64,000 bases of DNA, taken from an uncultured Aquimarina sp. GTDB taxonomy: Bacteria > Bacteroidota > Bacteroidia > Flavobacteriales > Flavobacteriaceae. Positions within the stretch are counted from its first letter, which is position 1; the number at the start of each line of letters is the position of its first letter. Where the stretch lies: contig CANMTP010000006.1 in NCBI GenBank assembly GCA_947500845.1, positions 62,001 through 126,000 of the forward strand, given 5' to 3'. Below the pieces are notes generated by a model, which made no database searches, was not told the DNA's origin, and saw only the letters and a program-made list of their open reading frames with translations. The position numbers were made by a program, and so were the translations under genes. This document shows positions 53,209 through 63,103 of the stretch, in pieces.

Positions 53209-54348
53209 TTAATCTTCAATTCTATTGATTTCAATGATGCGATGCGTATTGCTAACATCGGGATAGGAATTGCCATTAGTTGCAATAAATACTCGTCCTG
53301 TAGGAGATACGGCGATATCTCTTAAACGACCGAAAGCCTCATTAAAGAATATTTCTTCTTCTATAATTTCGGTACCGTTGCCATTTAGTGTAAGAGCAAT
53401 GATCTGTTGATTTTTTAAGACTGTTAAAAGTAATTTATTCGTCCATTGCGGAATTCTGTCACTGGTATAGAATACCAAATCTGAAGGAGCAATAGTGGGA
53501 GTCCATTGATAAATAGATTCAACAACTTCTGTTCCGGCAGCAAAGGCTTCTTCGCTAGCAGTATCGATTACTCCTCTAACGTCTGGCCAGCCATAATTTT
53601 TACCTATTTCAATACGATTTATCTCGTCGTCAGAACTTGGTCCATGCTCCGAACTATAAAGGTTACCATTGGGATGTAGTGTCAGTCCTTGGGCGTTTCT
53701 ATGCCCGTAGCTGTAAATGTAGCTTCCCGCAATTGGATTATCATTAGGAATGCTTCCATCTAAGTTCATTCTAAGAATTTTGCCTCCCAACGAATTAATA
53801 TCTTGTGAAAGATTAGTATTGCCCGCATCACCTGTGGTCATGAATAACTTTAGATCAGAGGTTATCAGAAGACGAGAACCATTATGAATCCTATTCGCCG
53901 GAATATTATCCAATAATGTTGTCTCTTCTACCAAGGATGAATTACTATAGCTGAAGCGCACTACTTTTTCTAGTAATTCATTTTGCCCATTATAGGTGTA
54001 TACTACATAAATGTATGGGTTTGATTCAAAATCAGGATGATGTACCAGTCCCAGTAAACCACTTTCCTGTACTTGTTCTACTTCATCGATGACTAATATT
54101 TCATCTTGTTCTCCTGTATCGGGGTTAATCCTACTTATTTTTCCACTACGCTCGGTAACCCATAAAAAATTATCGGGGCCCCAAGTTAGTTCCCAGGGAA
54201 TACTTAGTGTATTTATAAGCGTAGTAGTGGCTTCAACAGGCTCACCGCCTGGATTGGGATTGGGGTTTGGAGTATCGTCGCTGTCGCACTGACAAAATAA
54301 GGCCAGTGATAGCAACGTAAAGCCTAATATTTTCGATCTTTTTTTCAT
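53209..54348 (-). CDS. PQQ-dependent sugar dehydrogenase-like lipoprotein
   Basis: 379 residues; signal peptide with lipobox LALFCQC (Cys22) and a Pro/Asn/Gly linker. Six-bladed propeller of the soluble glucose/aldose sugar dehydrogenase family: SIPWELTWGPDNFLWVTERSG-type first blade, GLLGLVHHPDFESNPYIYV, IHNGSRLLI, GHRNAQGLTLHPNG and EHGPSSDDEINRI. Family members oxidise aldose sugars with pyrroloquinoline quinone. No PQQ-synthesis genes in the window. Outer surface or periplasmic location. Confidence 0.88.
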   Translation of the reverse strand: MKKRSKILGFTLLSLALFCQCDSDDTPNPNPNPGGEPVEATTTLINTLSIPWELTWGPDNFLWVTERSGKISRINPDTGEQDEILVIDEVEQVQESGLLGLVHHPDFESNPYIYVVYTYNGQNELLEKVVRFSYSNSSLVEETTLLDNIPANRIHNGSRLLITSDLKLFMTTGDAGNTNLSQDINSLGGKILRMNLDGSIPNDNPIAGSYIYSYGHRNAQGLTLHPNGNLYSSEHGPSSDDEINRIEIGKNYGWPDVRGVIDTASEEAFAAGTEVVESIYQWTPTIAPSDLVFYTSDRIPQWTNKLLLTVLKNQQIIALTLNGNGTEIIEEEIFFNEAFGRLRDIAVSPTGRVFIATNGNSYPDVSNTHRIIEINRIED

Positions 54349-54957
54349 AACAGTTTGATGGATTTCAAAAACATGCCTTAACTTGATAATGCCTCAATTT
54401 GATGTAAGTTTAATACTCACACAGCGAATTATGTTCTTAAGATGTATAACGTCATTAATATTCTTCATAATACTAACTCGTTTCATGGTTATTTATTTTA
54501 TTTGAACTTGATTTAAGCCTCTCTAATTTAACCTTTTTTATGTATTAGAACTTGGTGATGAAGCTTTCAGATGCATAAAAGGGATTTAAGTGAAACATGA
54601 TCCGTTTATAGTCAAATGAAGGTATTTTTTACTTGTATAGTAGATCAATTACATAAAAAAATGAAGCTGATTGTCCGCGAGGCAGGGCCATAGAGGTGTT
54701 TTGTCGGTCTCATTTTGGCTTTTCGGGAAGTGGCTAAATACCGAATTTTATATTTTCCCTCACCCAGAACTACCAAAAATAGCAGTTCTGTTCACTCCTA
54801 AGGAAAGGTGAATAGTAAACTCCAAACCAGAGCCTCTTAGAATTCTTTAAATTTAAGTATTTTTTGTAAAAATTTAGAAAAATATTCTAGGTAAAGATTG
54901 TATATTGATTGCTGTTTTACTCTTATTATTACAACTAAAAACTAAGTTCACAAAGCT
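54349..54957. other. 610-bp gene-free gap
   Basis: Divergent region between the sugar dehydrogenase and pirin genes. No ORF of substance. No exact -7 box seen, so promoters are not assigned. Confidence 0.45.
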
Positions 54958-55686
54958 ATGGGTACAAAAGAAGTTAATTCTATTTTGCATACATCAGATT
55001 CGAGAGGAGAAGCAAATCATGGTTGGTTACATTCAAGGCATACTTTTAGTTTTGCTAACTATTATGAGCCAAAAAGAATGAATTTCGGAGCGTTAAGAGT
55101 GTTAAATGATGATATTGTCGCTGCAGGTAGGGGTTTTGGTGCACACTCTCATAGTAATATGGAAATTATATCCATCCCGCTATCAGGAGCTCTTAAGCAT
55201 ATGGATAGTACAGGAAGAAGTGAAGTGATTCGTGAAGAAGATATCCAGGTCATGAGTGCAGGAAGTGGTATTCAGCATAGTGAAATGAATGCAAATAGTG
55301 ATGAGGAAGTACGGTTTTTACAAATCTGGATTATTCCTAATAAAGAAAATGTTACTCCACGATACGATCAAATATCCTTAGATCCAGAAGACAGGAAAAA
55401 CAAATTACAACAAATTTTATCTCCAAATTCAGAGGATGACGGAGTATGGATATATCAGAATGCTTGGTTTCATCTTGGTACTCTCGATACAGGTATTTCT
55501 TTAGAGTATACTTTAAAGAAGCCTGATAATGGGGTATTTGCCTTCGTATTAGAAGGAAGCGTTACTATCAATGGTCAAGTATTACAAAAAAGAGATGGAT
55601 ATGGTCTGTGGGATGTTGCATCTTTTGAAATTCAAGCAAATCATAAAACAGAGCTACTTTTAATGGAGGTGCCTATGATTGTATAA
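54958..55686 (+). CDS. pirin-family protein
   Basis: 242 residues, bicupin. Metal ligands are in FGAHSHSNMEIISIPLSG (His-x-His and Glu) and GSGIQHSEMN; the start NSILHTSDSRGEANHGWLHSRHTFSFA is the family mark. Related to Escherichia coli YhhW, which has quercetinase activity; the real role in this organism is unknown. Cytoplasmic. Confidence 0.9.
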   Translation: MGTKEVNSILHTSDSRGEANHGWLHSRHTFSFANYYEPKRMNFGALRVLNDDIVAAGRGFGAHSHSNMEIISIPLSGALKHMDSTGRSEVIREEDIQVMSAGSGIQHSEMNANSDEEVRFLQIWIIPNKENVTPRYDQISLDPEDRKNKLQQILSPNSEDDGVWIYQNAWFHLGTLDTGISLEYTLKKPDNGVFAFVLEGSVTINGQVLQKRDGYGLWDVASFEIQANHKTELLLMEVPMIV

Positions 55687-55757
55687 ATATGATCTAGAAA
55701 ACCCTATGATTTTATAATAAACCATTCACAATTTAAGATGAAATTTAGTACATAATT

Positions 55758-56066
55758 ATGAAAAAACATTTTGACACCTTATCCCAGGCAATTTCTGAAC
55801 TTCAAAAAGCAGGATATACAGAGGATTTCAATCTTAAAAGAGACTGTATTGAGTGTAAACCTTTAGATATAAGGTTGCTTGTAGACGATTTTGAAATCGA
55901 CAAGATGTACCGTTTTGAAGGGAACACAGACCCTTCAGATTCTTCTATTCTTTTTGCTATCTCGTCCAAAGCTTATAAAATTAAAGGATTGCTTGTAGAT
56001 GCTTATGGTGTTTACTCTGATGCGCTTACTCCAGAAATGATTCAAAAACTAAAATATCGACCATAG
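55758..56066 (+). CDS. small conserved protein, often named 'phosphoribosylpyrophosphate synthetase'
   Basis: 102 residues. KKHFDTLSQAISELQKAGYT and VDDFEIDKMYRFEGNTDPSD are shared by many Bacteroidota proteins carrying that misleading name. It has no PRPP synthetase motifs and is far too short, so the usual name should not be trusted. Compact alpha/beta domain with no signal. Function unknown. Confidence 0.7.
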   Translation: MKKHFDTLSQAISELQKAGYTEDFNLKRDCIECKPLDIRLLVDDFEIDKMYRFEGNTDPSDSSILFAISSKAYKIKGLLVDAYGVYSDALTPEMIQKLKYRP

Positions 56067-56165
56067 TATGATCAAAACATTGAAGGAGAGGGAGTAAGTG
56101 TGTTCTCAAGGTAATATAATGAAAAAAGATACTAGAAATTACATCACGTTTTTAAACCATCATTC

Positions 56166-57359
56166 ATGCAACATCATATACTCATTAACATTTTCGCGAT
56201 TTTCGGAGTCGCTACCGCTGTAATTGTCATTTGTAAATTTTTAAAGATTCGATACATCATTGGTTATCTTATAACAGGTGTGTTGCTAAGCCCAAATACC
56301 AGTACATATTTTGCCGATATGGAAGAAGTTGAAGTATATGCCGAGATTGGTATTATTTTATTATTGTTTACTGTAGGACTTGAATTCTCTTTTAGTAATT
56401 TGAAGCGTATTAAGAATTATGTGCTCATAGGAGGAGCTTCGCAGGTATTTTTTACCATTTTTATCACGGCAGGACTAATTTGGTTGTTAATGCGCCCTAC
56501 TATTGAAGAAAGTATTTTTTGGGGTTTTTTGTATTCTTTAAGCAGTACAGCTATAGTGATCAAAGTATTGCAAGACAGTAATAAAATTACGACTCCGTAT
56601 GGGAAATTTATTCTTGCTGTACTTCTTTTTCAGGATATCATGATTGTTCCTTTAATGCTCTTAACTCCCATTTTAGCAGGAGCAGGAGATGGAAGTCCAT
56701 TAGAAGCCATGCTCTGGTTGTTCGGTAAGCTTATTGCTATGGGTGGTATTTCATATTTGCTAGCTCGTTTTGTAATTCCATTTTTTCTTAAAACTGTGAT
56801 GAGGATACAAAGTCAGGAAGTATTTCTAATAGCTGTAGTTTTTATTGTTACCGGGATTGCTCTTTTAACAGAGGAGATGGGGCTTTCGCTCGCGCTCGGA
56901 GCCTTTATTGCAGGATTAATCATTGCAGAGACTAATTATAGTCATATGGCGATCTCTTGTTTTTTGCCTTTCCGATATGTATTTATGAGCTTTTTCTTCA
57001 TTTCGATGGGTATGTTATTAGACTATAAAATTTTTATTACCGACCTGGGATGGATTGTGTTTTGGTTCTTTTTTACTCTGTTGGTAAAGGCTTTAGCAGG
57101 AATATTGGCTGTAAAAGTGATGAAGTTAGAATGGAAAACGGCTTTGGCTGTTGGTTTTTCTATTGCTCAAATAGGAGAGTTTTCATTTGTTTTGGCACAG
57201 AGTGGTTTGGAGTATGAACTTATAAGCACTAATAACTATCAAATCTTCTTAGCCGTTTCTATTTTGCTAATGTCTGTAACTCCGTTCTTCGTTCTTAAAG
57301 CTGAACATATTCACCCGGTATTAACTAAACTAGTAAAGCCAAAAGAAACAAATGTCTGA
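56166..57359 (+). CDS. Kef-type cation/proton antiporter, membrane domain only
   Basis: 397 residues, twelve or so membrane segments of the CPA2 family (LLLFTVGLEFSFSNLKRIKN; SLSSTAIVIKVLQDSNK; FQDIMIVPLMLL; LSLALGAFIAGLIIAETNYS). Unlike KefB/KefC it has no C-terminal TrkA-N (nucleotide/glutathione-gating) domain. The start codon of a glutaredoxin-like gene lies within its last codons. Moves potassium or sodium against protons, inferred from family. Confidence 0.88.
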   Translation: MQHHILINIFAIFGVATAVIVICKFLKIRYIIGYLITGVLLSPNTSTYFADMEEVEVYAEIGIILLLFTVGLEFSFSNLKRIKNYVLIGGASQVFFTIFITAGLIWLLMRPTIEESIFWGFLYSLSSTAIVIKVLQDSNKITTPYGKFILAVLLFQDIMIVPLMLLTPILAGAGDGSPLEAMLWLFGKLIAMGGISYLLARFVIPFFLKTVMRIQSQEVFLIAVVFIVTGIALLTEEMGLSLALGAFIAGLIIAETNYSHMAISCFLPFRYVFMSFFFISMGMLLDYKIFITDLGWIVFWFFFTLLVKALAGILAVKVMKLEWKTALAVGFSIAQIGEFSFVLAQSGLEYELISTNNYQIFLAVSILLMSVTPFFVLKAEHIHPVLTKLVKPKETNV

Positions 57360-57609
57360 ATATAGATTAAAATTATATGGGGCAAACTGGTGTCCAAAAT
57401 CTGCTATCCTTCGAAACTATCTACAGTCTATTTGGATAGAATTTGATGATTATAATGTAGAAACCGATCCAAAAGCAGCACAAATAGTTAGAGCCCTTTA
57501 TGACGGAAAACTTAAATTTCCCACAATTATCTATGGTGATGATTTTTTAAAAAACCCCTCTATCAAAGAGGTAGATGCATTTCTAAAAAAACATACATTG
57601 GAAGGTTAA
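57352..57609 (+). CDS. glutaredoxin/thioredoxin-like small protein
   Basis: 85 residues of thioredoxin fold with a CPKS motif in LYGANWCPKS: one active Cys and Ser in the second place, as in monothiol forms. FPTIIYGDDF carries the cis-Pro. The 8-bp overlap with the antiporter gene means translational coupling, so it may tune the transporter or be reduced by low-molecular thiols. Confidence 0.85.
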   Translation: MSEYRLKLYGANWCPKSAILRNYLQSIWIEFDDYNVETDPKAAQIVRALYDGKLKFPTIIYGDDFLKNPSIKEVDAFLKKHTLEG

Positions 57610-57683
57610 CTTTCGTTTTATAATCAGTTTTCAATGGTGTTCTTCCTAACCAAAAGGTTCTAAAATTATCCCAACACTAAAGT

Positions 57684-58190
57684 CTAAACCTCCATTTCAA
57701 ATAGACAAACAGGCGTATTGTGGTAATGGTCAGGAAGATTTGCAGTGTCATTAAGCGGTTCTGAACCAAGAAATGTAAAACCACAACAGGTATAATAAGA
57801 AATGAGTTTCTCATTATGTCCTGCAGTATCCATACGAATGAAACTCTTCTGTTGCTTCTTTGCAAACGTAAGTGCCCAGTCGATAATATGCTTTACAAAA
57901 TGTTGCCCTCTAAATGTAGGATGAGTAGCAATGCGATGAATGTAGACAGATGGATCCCTATTTTTGTGCTCCCAAATATAAGGATCATCAAAAGTGGTCA
58001 TCCAGACGCAGGCAATTTGATCATCAATTACTATTTTCCATTGCTGGGCAGCATCTACCTCTTTTTTGATATCTTCTTTAGTGAATTTTGGCCATTGCAC
58101 AGCACCCATTTTTGATTGATATGAAATTGCATGGTCATATAATTCTAAAATTTTGAATATATCCGTGGCAGTTGAATTTTCTATAGTCAT
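57684..58190 (-). CDS. GNAT-family N-acetyltransferase
   Basis: 168 residues. The acetyl-CoA site is IHRIATHPTFRGQHFVKHII, and the C-terminal ISYYTCCGFTFLG is the usual GNAT strand. Substrate unknown. Its ATG abuts the stop of the upstream serine hydrolase gene, so the two form an operon. Confidence 0.85.
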   Translation of the reverse strand: MTIENSTATDIFKILELYDHAISYQSKMGAVQWPKFTKEDIKKEVDAAQQWKIVIDDQIACVWMTTFDDPYIWEHKNRDPSVYIHRIATHPTFRGQHFVKHIIDWALTFAKKQQKSFIRMDTAGHNEKLISYYTCCGFTFLGSEPLNDTANLPDHYHNTPVCLFEMEV

Positions 58191-60017
58191 TTATAGCGCT
58201 TTGTTTTCTTTCTTCCTTTGCATCTCTTCAATCATTTTTGTGGCATTTATATTCTTAGGATCAAGTTTTATAGACTTTTTATAATTAGTCATGGCTACAT
58301 TCAGTTCGCCCAATTTCATACTAGCCTCAGCATAGCTATCATATACGTTTGCACTTCGAGGATAAAGGATTGTATTTACTTTAAAGATATCCTGGGCCAA
58401 TTTTAAATTTTCAACATTCATCATTTGATATCCCAATCTATTCAGATTCCATTCCTGAATAGCAGGGTCTTTTGGATCTGTTTTCTGAAGTTCCTGATAG
58501 GCTTTTAAACCTTCATCAAAATTTCCGGATTCAAGAAATTGAATAGGAAGTTTTTCATCATCCATAATTTGTGCTAGTGTTGCTTCTACTTTGTAAGAAT
58601 CAGGGTTCAATACTAAAACACTCATTTGACCAGTTTCTGAAATATCTTTAAACTGGATGATTTGGTCGTTATCTCTGCCCACAAAGGTTGAATCGGTAAT
58701 TTTAATTAATTCAACAGCTTCTTCGCCAAGACTTTCTTTAAAAAGTTGATTGCCTTTATTATAAATCTTAGTATAACGATCTTTATAGAGACGATATTCG
58801 CCTTCTAGTTCTTCGAGCTCTGTAATTTCTGTATTTTGCCTGGGGTATGTAGCGACAAAATCATCCCATTGGTATGCAAGTGCTACTGATCTAATAAGCT
58901 CTGATATAAATTTTGGATGGTTAGAATTAGTCAAAACTACAACACCATATCCCTTTTCTTTATGAGCTATCAATTCACTAGAAAATCCTTCATCCCAACC
59001 ACCATGACCGAAGTAAATCTCATCCTTCTTTTGGTTTATAAAAATCCCCAAACCAACATAATCATCTACAAAGGGAGTTAGCATTTTGGTAACCATATTT
59101 TTTGATAGTACTGCTCCCTGGTCTTGTAAGCTTTGTTGTATATCAACAGCAAACTTTGCTAGATCCTCGGCTGTGGTCCATAAACCTGCAGCGGCCATTT
59201 CGGGATAAGTATGTCGTTTCCCTTTGGTCATATCACCATTAGGTAAATATCCTGTTGCTGCCATGGCTAATTGCTCATTTTTTAGAGGTTGATCATAAGT
59301 GCTGTTATTCATTTGTAACGGTCTTAGTATGAGTTCTTCCATCAGTTCCGGAAAAGGTTTCTTTTCGATATCGATCATCATTTGTTGCATAATGGTGTAA
59401 CCACCTCCAGAGTATCGCGAACTCTCTTCGGGAATTTTGTCTACAATAATAGGAGGAGAATTTGCAGGTGGTGTTCCATTCAATACTTCTATAAGTGAAG
59501 GAACCGGAAGATCAGGACTATATCCCAAAAAACCATGCACTGTAACTCCTCCAGTATGACTCATAAGATGCTTTAGAGCTACTTTTTTTTCTTTGGTAAA
59601 CTCACTATCTGGTATTTTCCAGGACTCCAGATAGGTATTTACGTCCTTATCGATATCAATTTTATTTTGTTCTACTAATTTAAGTGCACCATAAGCTGCT
59701 ACCGGTTTACTTATTGAGCCAGCTTGAAATAGTGTTTGTTTATCAACGGGTTCCTTGGTTTCCTTATCAATTACACCATAAGTTTTCACCCATTCAATTT
59801 TGTTATTATTAATCACAGCAATACTTACACCGGGCACCCCATAGTGTTTCATTCGTTCTTCGATGGTCCATGTAGAATCTCCTTCGATATAAACAACAGG
59901 TATCAGACCTGTCTCTACCATTTTAGTTTTGTCTGGAGTTTTAATGACTGTGTTTGACCTGTCTTTACAAGAAATAACTAAGCTGATAAGCAATAAAAAG
60001 CCAAGAAGTTTTTTCAT
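58191..60017 (-). CDS. beta-lactamase-family serine hydrolase with TPR tail, lipoprotein
   Basis: 608 residues; signal peptide with lipobox LVISC (Cys17). The class C beta-lactamase/DD-peptidase domain has SISK (FQAGSISKPVAAYG), YSG (SRYSGGGYTIMQ) and HGGWDEGF. The last 130 residues carry two or more TPR-like repeats (EGLKAYQELQKTDPKDPAIQ; AMTNYKKSIKLDPKNINAT). Such proteins are peptidases or esterases of the cell envelope rather than resistance enzymes. In an operon with the GNAT gene. Confidence 0.88.
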   Translation of the reverse strand: MKKLLGFLLLISLVISCKDRSNTVIKTPDKTKMVETGLIPVVYIEGDSTWTIEERMKHYGVPGVSIAVINNNKIEWVKTYGVIDKETKEPVDKQTLFQAGSISKPVAAYGALKLVEQNKIDIDKDVNTYLESWKIPDSEFTKEKKVALKHLMSHTGGVTVHGFLGYSPDLPVPSLIEVLNGTPPANSPPIIVDKIPEESSRYSGGGYTIMQQMMIDIEKKPFPELMEELILRPLQMNNSTYDQPLKNEQLAMAATGYLPNGDMTKGKRHTYPEMAAAGLWTTAEDLAKFAVDIQQSLQDQGAVLSKNMVTKMLTPFVDDYVGLGIFINQKKDEIYFGHGGWDEGFSSELIAHKEKGYGVVVLTNSNHPKFISELIRSVALAYQWDDFVATYPRQNTEITELEELEGEYRLYKDRYTKIYNKGNQLFKESLGEEAVELIKITDSTFVGRDNDQIIQFKDISETGQMSVLVLNPDSYKVEATLAQIMDDEKLPIQFLESGNFDEGLKAYQELQKTDPKDPAIQEWNLNRLGYQMMNVENLKLAQDIFKVNTILYPRSANVYDSYAEASMKLGELNVAMTNYKKSIKLDPKNINATKMIEEMQRKKENKAL

Positions 60018-60246
60018 TTTGAAATAATTTGATTGATGATATTCTGTAAACTAAATTCGAAATTTGAATAGCAATATAAATACATATCGAAGGATAATAT
60101 AAGGCTTTAATTAAACTTTAAGATTAATACTCATCTTTTAGGATAGTTTATATACCATTCCCTCATCCAAAAGATGGTTTCCCTAAGTGCGGGTTTTATT
60201 TTCTAAGAGTCGCTACTACTTTTAAGTATCAATAAAACCATCAACC

Positions 60247-63099
60247 ATGAAAAACAATTCATTTTTCTTACTTGTACAAGTAACAACAATTTTATTTTCT
60301 ATATCGCTGTTCTCACAGGAAGGTACATTAACAGGGGTTTTAAACGATAATAGTGGATTGCCACTTCCAGGGGTGAATATTATAATTAGAGGGACAGTCA
60401 GGGGTACTCAAACCGATTTTGATGGTAAGTACAGTATTAATTGCAATGTTGGTGATGTGTTGGTCTTCAGTTATGTTGGTTTTGATAGTAAGGAAATACT
60501 GGTAACCCCTGAAATGTTTGACAAAAATGATATCATCACATTTAAGAAAAAAGAACCAGTATTAAACATAGTTAGCGATGCATATGCAAATGCTATAGAA
60601 CCAAAAAAAATTACAAGATTTACCGTGCCAACACTAGATGGCAGCAAGTATAAGTATAACAAAAAAGCAACTTACTTTCAATATCACAGAATCAAAGCTA
60701 TTGATATTCAGAAAGAAAAAAACAAGGTACAGCTTACCTATTTTGCACCAGATATATTTTATGAATTTGGTGTTACTTCTAAAACCGGAATACGATTTAT
60801 AAAGCAACGAAATTTACCACAACTGCAAAACCTCTACAGTCAGGGGCAGCCATTAAATGGTCAAAACACTTTTCTAGGACCTGAAACCGGTACGATCTTC
60901 TCTTATGGTTCACGGTTAAGTAGCTTAGAATTTGATGAAAGTCAATATCCTTATGATCAAAATGGAAGATTAGTGCCTATTGGCAACGGGAGTAGTAAAA
61001 ATGCTATTGCCTATGATAACAATGTATTTGAAACTGCTGTCAAAACTGCTAACTCTATATTTTTTAATATAACTACAGATGAAGATTTTTTAGGATTACA
61101 ATATAACGACAACAGGATTCAGGATATTTTTGATAGAGAGAGTAGTAGGTTTCATGAAGTGGAGCTGCGGTATAATAATCCATCTAACGCCGATAAGGTC
61201 GTGAAGTGGGATACGTTTATCAAATATTCAAATAATGTTGATAATCAGCCCAACCTCAATGGTTTTTTAAATACAGTCTTATTCACTAATTGGGCTACCC
61301 CTACCAGTTTTGAGAATAATCAAGGAGCACTACTTGAGTCAGGCATACAACGTAGCTTTGCACTTGGTAATTTTAATAATCCCTTATGGTTGTTAGAGTT
61401 CAATCGAAATCAGGCTACAAATGATATTTTTGTTGCAAGTATTCAGAATATTAGTAAGATATCAAGAGAGTTTACCTTACTCACCAAATTTAACCATACC
61501 TATCATCAGAACAAACAACAATTTGGACTACTACCTGGAACTACTGGATTTACCAATGGTTTTAGCAGTGATAAAAAACTCAGAAATAATACGTCTAATG
61601 CGGTTGCTACGCTTACCGTAGACAAGAAAAGAGATAGATCAGACATTCAATTTACTTCCTCCGTTAATTACATTAATAGAAATTTAAAATACAGTTTATC
61701 AGAGAAAGCCGGTTTCGATTCGTTTTCATTTACCAATCCATCGGTTACGAATACAATTGATCAAACCATTAATAGACATACTTTTCTACTTATCAATAGA
61801 TTCAAATATGAAGTCCCAGACTGGGAGACTACGCTTAGTATCGGCAATACTTCATACAGTTCTTCAATACAAAATGATAAATGGTTTTTACCTAACTTAC
61901 AGTTAGATATTGATTTACAAAATCTTCTTGATACTTACTGGCTTTCTGTATTTAAGGTTTCGGCAAGTGCTTCGTTGGATGTAAAAGAAGCTCCTTTATA
62001 TTATGCAAATCAAAGTCATAATAGTTTAGATATTACTCCAGAGCAAATTCAAGGATTTGTCTCGAATGATGATTTATTTGTAAACAATGAGCTTCAATTA
62101 GAGGAAAAAACAAATTATTCATTAAGCACAGAATTAGGTTTTCATGTGTTTGGTGGTCATGTAACGCTTGGCTTAACATATTATCATAATACAAACGATA
62201 AAAGTGTGTTTCCGGTGGTTAATCAAGGTAGTTTTCAGCTCCAGAATAGTGCCAAAATTGATACTTATGGATTCGAGGGGAGTTTGGATGTATCTATTTA
62301 TAGACACAACAATTTTTCTTATATACCAGGAATAGTTTTTACCAGGTATAGAAATCATGTAAAAAGAATTTATACTAACCAACAACGTATTGCTATTGCG
62401 GGATTCTCTACCATATCCAAAAATCTGATTCCAGGTCAACCTGCAGGGGTATTAGTTGGTTCTGCATACGAACGGGATGATCAAAATAATATCATTATAG
62501 ATGACCAGGGATTTCCGTTGGTAGCTGCGAATCCAAAAATTATTGGAAATCCAATTCCTGATTTCTCTATTGGTTTTTCTAATAGTTTTTATTGGAAAAA
62601 GTTACAATTCAGTTTTCTGATAGATTATCAAAGAGGAGGCGATGTGTGGAATGGTACTCAAAATGTATTGAATTATCTGGGAACATCGCAACAATCTGCA
62701 AATGAACGTTTGATTACAGGGTTTTTGTTTGACGGAGTGAATCAGCAAGGACAACCAAATACTATTCCTGTCGATTTTGCAAATCCCGCCAATCCAATTT
62801 CAGAAAATAGGTTTGTTAGGTATGGTTTTGCCGGTGTAGCCGAAGATGCCATTGTTGATGGAAGCTATATCAACTTAAAATCCATTAATCTTTCCTATAG
62901 TTTTAAAAAGAATGAAAACAGACGCTTTATACGAACTATTGATGTGGGTATCTATGGTAATAATTTGTTTACCTATACCAAGTATAAGGGAGCATCACCT
63001 TATAGTTCTCTATTCGATCAGGCGTCGAGCCAGGGCCTTCAGTTTTTTAATACCCCAATTACCAGTGAAATAGGAATGAACATAAAGATAAAACTATAA
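60247..63099 (+). CDS. SusC-like outer-membrane barrel lacking a recognisable plug domain
   Basis: 950 residues with a signal peptide (FSISLFSQ). Residues about 27-105 are the carboxypeptidase-regulatory-like domain that opens SusC/RagA proteins (GVLNDNSGLPLPGVNIIIRG; TDFDGKYSINCNVGDVLVFS). Where a plug would follow, there is only about 70 residues with no GYG, LQG-AGV, IRG or DG-P motifs. From about 190 on the sequence is a SusC-type barrel (NLPQLQNLYSQG; GNPIPDFSIGFSNSF; SYINLKSINLSYSFK; DVGIYGNNLFTYTKYKG). No TonB box is seen. It is followed by an MG2 protein 4 bp later, not by a SusD gene. Confidence 0.8.
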   Translation: MKNNSFFLLVQVTTILFSISLFSQEGTLTGVLNDNSGLPLPGVNIIIRGTVRGTQTDFDGKYSINCNVGDVLVFSYVGFDSKEILVTPEMFDKNDIITFKKKEPVLNIVSDAYANAIEPKKITRFTVPTLDGSKYKYNKKATYFQYHRIKAIDIQKEKNKVQLTYFAPDIFYEFGVTSKTGIRFIKQRNLPQLQNLYSQGQPLNGQNTFLGPETGTIFSYGSRLSSLEFDESQYPYDQNGRLVPIGNGSSKNAIAYDNNVFETAVKTANSIFFNITTDEDFLGLQYNDNRIQDIFDRESSRFHEVELRYNNPSNADKVVKWDTFIKYSNNVDNQPNLNGFLNTVLFTNWATPTSFENNQGALLESGIQRSFALGNFNNPLWLLEFNRNQATNDIFVASIQNISKISREFTLLTKFNHTYHQNKQQFGLLPGTTGFTNGFSSDKKLRNNTSNAVATLTVDKKRDRSDIQFTSSVNYINRNLKYSLSEKAGFDSFSFTNPSVTNTIDQTINRHTFLLINRFKYEVPDWETTLSIGNTSYSSSIQNDKWFLPNLQLDIDLQNLLDTYWLSVFKVSASASLDVKEAPLYYANQSHNSLDITPEQIQGFVSNDDLFVNNELQLEEKTNYSLSTELGFHVFGGHVTLGLTYYHNTNDKSVFPVVNQGSFQLQNSAKIDTYGFEGSLDVSIYRHNNFSYIPGIVFTRYRNHVKRIYTNQQRIAIAGFSTISKNLIPGQPAGVLVGSAYERDDQNNIIIDDQGFPLVAANPKIIGNPIPDFSIGFSNSFYWKKLQFSFLIDYQRGGDVWNGTQNVLNYLGTSQQSANERLITGFLFDGVNQQGQPNTIPVDFANPANPISENRFVRYGFAGVAEDAIVDGSYINLKSINLSYSFKKNENRRFIRTIDVGIYGNNLFTYTKYKGASPYSSLFDQASSQGLQFFNTPITSEIGMNIKIKL

Positions 63100-63103
63100 T
63101 ATC

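Noticed and set aside
53188-53213. Hairpin ATTAATCA / TGATTAAT at the end of the sugar dehydrogenase gene
   Set aside because: AT-only, overlaps the stop codon and is weak; could be chance.
55758-56066. PRPP synthetase
   Set aside because: The common database name for this short family is not supported: no PRPP synthetase motifs and only 102 residues.
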